9,338 nucleotides of DNA from Flavobacteriaceae bacterium. Its GTDB lineage: Bacteria; Bacteroidota; Bacteroidia; Flavobacteriales; Flavobacteriaceae. A program made the translations under genes and the position numbers. The number at the start of each line of letters is the position of its first letter. The first letter of the stretch is position 1. Of the stretch, positions 7,345 through 9,338 are shown piece after piece. The stretch spans positions 1-9,338 of the forward strand of contig JAAZVG010000051.1 of NCBI GenBank assembly GCA_018623655.1. Reading direction: 5' to 3'. The notes beneath the pieces are model-generated. The model ran no database searches. It was not told the DNA's origin and saw nothing but the letters and a program-made list of their open reading frames with translations.

Positions 7345-7389
7345 CAATTTATTTAAATTGGCGGCAATAGCCTAAGAAAATAAGAGAAC

Positions 7390-7767
7390 ATGACGAAGTT
7401 TGAAATTGAGTTTGTGGTGCACGCCTCACCATCTTTATTATTTAACTATATCTCTACCCCTTCAGGATTATCTGAGTGGTATGCAGATAATGTGAATTCA
7501 CGCAGTGAGAAGTTCATCTTTATATGGGATGGGACTGAAGAAGAAGCACTTCTATTGAAGAAGAAGACAGATGAGTTTGTTCGTTTTAAATGGATGTACT
7601 CTGAAGATGATGATACTTTTTTCGAAATGCGTATCGTGGTTGATGAGTTGACTAAAGATGTAAGCCTCTTTGTGGTAGATTTTGCTGAAGATGATGAATT
7701 AGACGAGGCTAAGATGCTCTGGGAAAACCAAATTGATGATCTGAAAAAAATCATTGGTTCGGTATAA
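7390..7767 (+). CDS. START-like domain protein (SRPBCC fold), Bacteroidota type
   Basis: 125-residue small protein resembling the START-like/AHSA1 group of the SRPBCC superfamily, whose members form a helix-grip pocket for a hydrophobic ligand. The N-terminal segment SPSLLFNYISTPSGLSEWYADNV (about 13-35) is the typical first strand-helix region, with Trp30 in the usual position. Alternating strands follow (FVRFKWMYSED, FFEMRIVVDE), then a long C-terminal helix MLWENQIDDLKKIIG (109-123). It is strongly acidic, with clusters such as SEDDD and FAEDDELDEAK. There is no signal peptide or membrane segment, so it is probably cytosolic. The ligand and role are unknown. It lies 14 bases before the class IV aminotransferase-like gene, suggesting one transcript. 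I do not see a clear promoter; the start follows a purine-rich AAGAGAAC. Confidence 0.85.
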   Translation: MTKFEIEFVVHASPSLLFNYISTPSGLSEWYADNVNSRSEKFIFIWDGTEEEALLLKKKTDEFVRFKWMYSEDDDTFFEMRIVVDELTKDVSLFVVDFAEDDELDEAKMLWENQIDDLKKIIGSV

Positions 7768-7781
7768 TTTTTTTATTTGCT

Positions 7782-8573
7782 ATGAAACTTTGTAATGCCA
7801 ATGGGTTATTAACTGACTCTAAGGCTTTTTATTTTACCTTCTCTGATTTTGAAAATGGATATGCTCCAAAAGTTTACGAACTTGTCATTGTAGAAAAACT
7901 TGATGAGAATACCTTAGAGCCATTTTATTTTTCTCTAATGGCCTCAATGCGGATTTACCGCATTCCCATTCCTGAAAACTATACTTTAAATTTTTTTGTA
8001 ACTGAGGTTCAGCAACTAATTGAAGCAAATCAGACTAGCCTTGATAAAGTTGCAATTAAGTGGCTTATTGCTTTAAATCATGGTATTTCAGAATATTTTA
8101 TGTCGCTTCAAAAGCGGTCGGATAATTATAAAAATTTTAAAACAATTGGAGAATTAGATCTTTTTAAAGATGGGTTTTTAGGTGCCGATTATATTTCAGG
8201 TGTGCCTTCAGAGAATCAAGCTGCATTTCATCTAGCCAAGGGGTATATGAATGATCATAAGCTGAATGATGTACTCTTAATTAATCATAAAAAAGAGATT
8301 GTGCAGACTTCTAATGGGTATCTTTTTGTTCGCTTCGGCGATGTGATTAAAACGCCTTCAGAATCTACAGGAGTTACTCGATTGACCTTAAGAGGTCAGT
8401 TCATTCAACAATTAAAAGATCGTGGCGTATCAGTTGAAGAAGTCGCATTAACTCCTTTTGAATTGCAGCGGGCAGATGAGTGTTTTATTTATAATCCGAT
8501 TGAGGGAATATTGTCTGTTTCTAATTATCGAAAGAAAGCTTATGCTACCAGCTTTTGTGAATCTCTGAATTAG
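7782..8573 (+). CDS. Class IV aminotransferase-fold protein, probably catalytically inactive
   Basis: 263-residue protein of the fold-type-IV PLP family (branched-chain aminotransferase, D-amino acid aminotransferase, aminodeoxychorismate lyase). The family course is recognisable: LEPFYFSLMASMRI (45-58), LNDVLLINHKKEIVQTSNGYLF (161-182), TPSESTGVTR (191-200), and FELQRADECFIYNPIEGI (226-243). Residues that normally hold PLP look lost. The lysine that forms the Schiff base falls at Val141-Pro142 (SGVPSEN). The phosphate-binding arginine of the H..RL..S motif is Ser51, with the His as Phe48. The glutamate that contacts the pyridine nitrogen is Gln175. The GDG.FET motif near residue 23 is also gone. 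The frame is intact, so this is an expressed protein rather than a broken gene. It is probably co-transcribed with the START-like gene and converges on yqgE. Confidence 0.82.
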   Translation: MKLCNANGLLTDSKAFYFTFSDFENGYAPKVYELVIVEKLDENTLEPFYFSLMASMRIYRIPIPENYTLNFFVTEVQQLIEANQTSLDKVAIKWLIALNHGISEYFMSLQKRSDNYKNFKTIGELDLFKDGFLGADYISGVPSENQAAFHLAKGYMNDHKLNDVLLINHKKEIVQTSNGYLFVRFGDVIKTPSESTGVTRLTLRGQFIQQLKDRGVSVEEVALTPFELQRADECFIYNPIEGILSVSNYRKKAYATSFCESLN

Positions 8574-9122
8574 TTAATTATTTCTTGGATCTTCGGGCGC
8601 ATTGGCATAAAGAAGGAATTCACCGCCTAATTGGGTCATCTGATTCTTCCACATCAATCTTGTAGATGATTGAAGAACGTTGTTTTTCATATTGTTTTGG
8701 GTAATGATCCATGAATCATTATCGATCTCATCTTGTAGCTGCTTAAACTCCCAACCCGTATATCCTAAAAAAAATCGAATTTTAGCCGAGTCAATTTGCC
8801 CATTGGCTAGTAATTCACTCAACTTGTTAAAGTCTCCCCCCCAATAAATATTGTCTTTTATTGAAGTGCTATTGGGAATGACTTCTGGAAGACTATGAAC
8901 AAAGTAAAGATTATCTGTCTCTACAGGGCCTCCACTGTAAACAACAAAATCAGAATTTAGTTCAGGTATTAAATCATTTAGCCGATAGTGTAAGGGTTTA
9001 TTCAATACAAATCCGATACAACCAGATTCTCTAACTTCTGAAAGTAGAATAACAGATCGCGAAAAATGATAGTCTAGTGCTAAAGACGGATCAGCGATTA
9101 ATAAATCTCCAGACTTGAACAT
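8574..9122 (-). CDS. YqgE/AlgH family protein (DUF179)
   Basis: 182-residue complete member of the YqgE/AlgH family, a conserved cytosolic protein of unsettled biochemical role; AlgH was first linked to alginate regulation in Pseudomonas. The family pattern is complete: GDLLIADP (5-12), FSRSVILL (20-27), GFVLNKP (37-43), GGPV (64-67), FFLGYTGW (117-124), and a QLQDEIDNDSW segment with Trp138. The ATG at 9120-9122 gives the standard N-terminus MFKSGDLLIA. The TAA stop at 8574-8576 abuts the TAG of the convergent aminotransferase-fold gene with no base between. The HU terminator ends about 12 bases upstream of the start. yqgE therefore depends on read-through from HU or on a promoter overlapping that terminator, and I see no exact TAnnTTTG there. 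Confidence 0.93.
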   Translation of the reverse strand: MFKSGDLLIADPSLALDYHFSRSVILLSEVRESGCIGFVLNKPLHYRLNDLIPELNSDFVVYSGGPVETDNLYFVHSLPEVIPNSTSIKDNIYWGGDFNKLSELLANGQIDSAKIRFFLGYTGWEFKQLQDEIDNDSWIITQNNMKNNVLQSSTRLMWKNQMTQLGGEFLLYANAPEDPRNN

Positions 9123-9133
9123 GAAAAAAGATA

Positions 9134-9166
9134 GTTAAAAAAGAAACGGCCCCTAATTGGGGCCGT
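9134..9166 (-). terminator. Rho-independent terminator of the HU gene
   Basis: An eight-pair G+C-rich stem (ACGGCCCC at 9146-9153 with GGGGCCGT at 9159-9166) has a five-base loop. On the minus strand it is followed by TTTCTTTTTT. There is no T-run on the plus side, so it acts on minus-strand transcripts coming from the HU gene. It lies 26 bases beyond the HU stop codon. Confidence 0.9.
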
Positions 9167-9191
9167 ATCCAAAAATTGAAATAAAAGTCAA

Positions 9192-9338
9192 TTAGTTTAC
9201 TGCTCCTGAAAGCTCAGCACCCGCTTTGAATTTTACTACATTTTTAGCAGCTATTTGAATAGTAGCCCCAGTCTGTGGGTTTCTACCTTCTCTTGCACTT
9301 CTTCTAGAAACAGACCAAGATCCGAATCCAACAAGAGA
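9192..9338 (-). CDS. HU family DNA-binding protein, 5' part outside window
   Basis: The last 48 codons and stop of an HU/IHF-type histone-like protein, which bends and compacts DNA as a dimer in the nucleoid. The visible part begins SLVGFGSWSVSRRSAREGRN, followed by PQTGATIQIAAKNVVKFKAG, and ends LSGAVN. The GFGS turn, the GRNPQTG tip of the DNA-binding beta arm and the VKFKAG segment are the family hallmarks. The proline that intercalates into DNA (in RNPQTG) is present. Roughly 40 N-terminal residues are missing beyond the right edge. Whether this is HU or an IHF-like paralogue cannot be decided from the tail alone; HU is more likely. A strong terminator follows. Confidence 0.95.
   Translation of the reverse strand, partial: SLVGFGSWSVSRRSAREGRNPQTGATIQIAAKNVVKFKAGAELSGAVN

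Noticed and set aside
7446..7754. 102-codon open frame antisense to the START-like gene
   Set aside because: Its translation is Ser-rich and has no recognisable motif. It is a mirror of the acidic Asp/Glu codons on the plus strand.

Overview
The window looks like chromosomal housekeeping DNA from a member of the Bacteroidota, most likely a flavobacterium-like lineage. Three things point there. The protein sequences are of the Bacteroidota type (an animal-like UDP-glucose dehydrogenase, a START-like protein, a long-form SAICAR synthase). Several intergenic regions carry the TAnnTTTG -7 promoter element of this phylum. The tRNA has no encoded CCA. I see no insertion sequence, phage gene, CRISPR array or toxin-antitoxin pair, and no clearly new multi-gene system.

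Layout, left half: positions 1-4844 are read on the minus strand. From upstream to downstream they hold a SAM hydrolase family gene, dnaN (sliding clamp), mnmE (tRNA-modifying GTPase) and ugd (UDP-glucose 6-dehydrogenase, cut by the window edge a few codons before its end). dnaN and mnmE are one base apart. ugd and dnaN each have a promoter-like -7 element right before the start codon.

Middle: on the plus strand, divergent from the SAM hydrolase gene, come phoH, purC (one base after phoH) and a 63-residue cold-shock protein, followed by a strong hairpin terminator. A second, two-sided hairpin then separates this unit from a minus-strand tRNA-Met(CAT), whose own promoter (-33 TTG, 21-base spacer, -7 TATATTTG) is the best in the window.

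Right half: a plus-strand pair encodes a START-like protein and a protein with the fold-type-IV (class IV aminotransferase) fold. It meets yqgE/algH (minus strand) with the two stop codons directly abutting. Upstream of yqgE lies the terminator and 3' part of an HU-type DNA-binding protein gene, cut by the right edge.

The most interesting points are two enzyme-family members whose key residues look changed. The class IV aminotransferase homologue appears to lack the PLP-binding lysine, the phosphate-binding arginine and the pyridine-binding glutamate, so it is probably a pseudoenzyme. The SAM hydrolase homologue has asparagine where the family usually has its triad aspartate. These calls rest on alignments made from memory.
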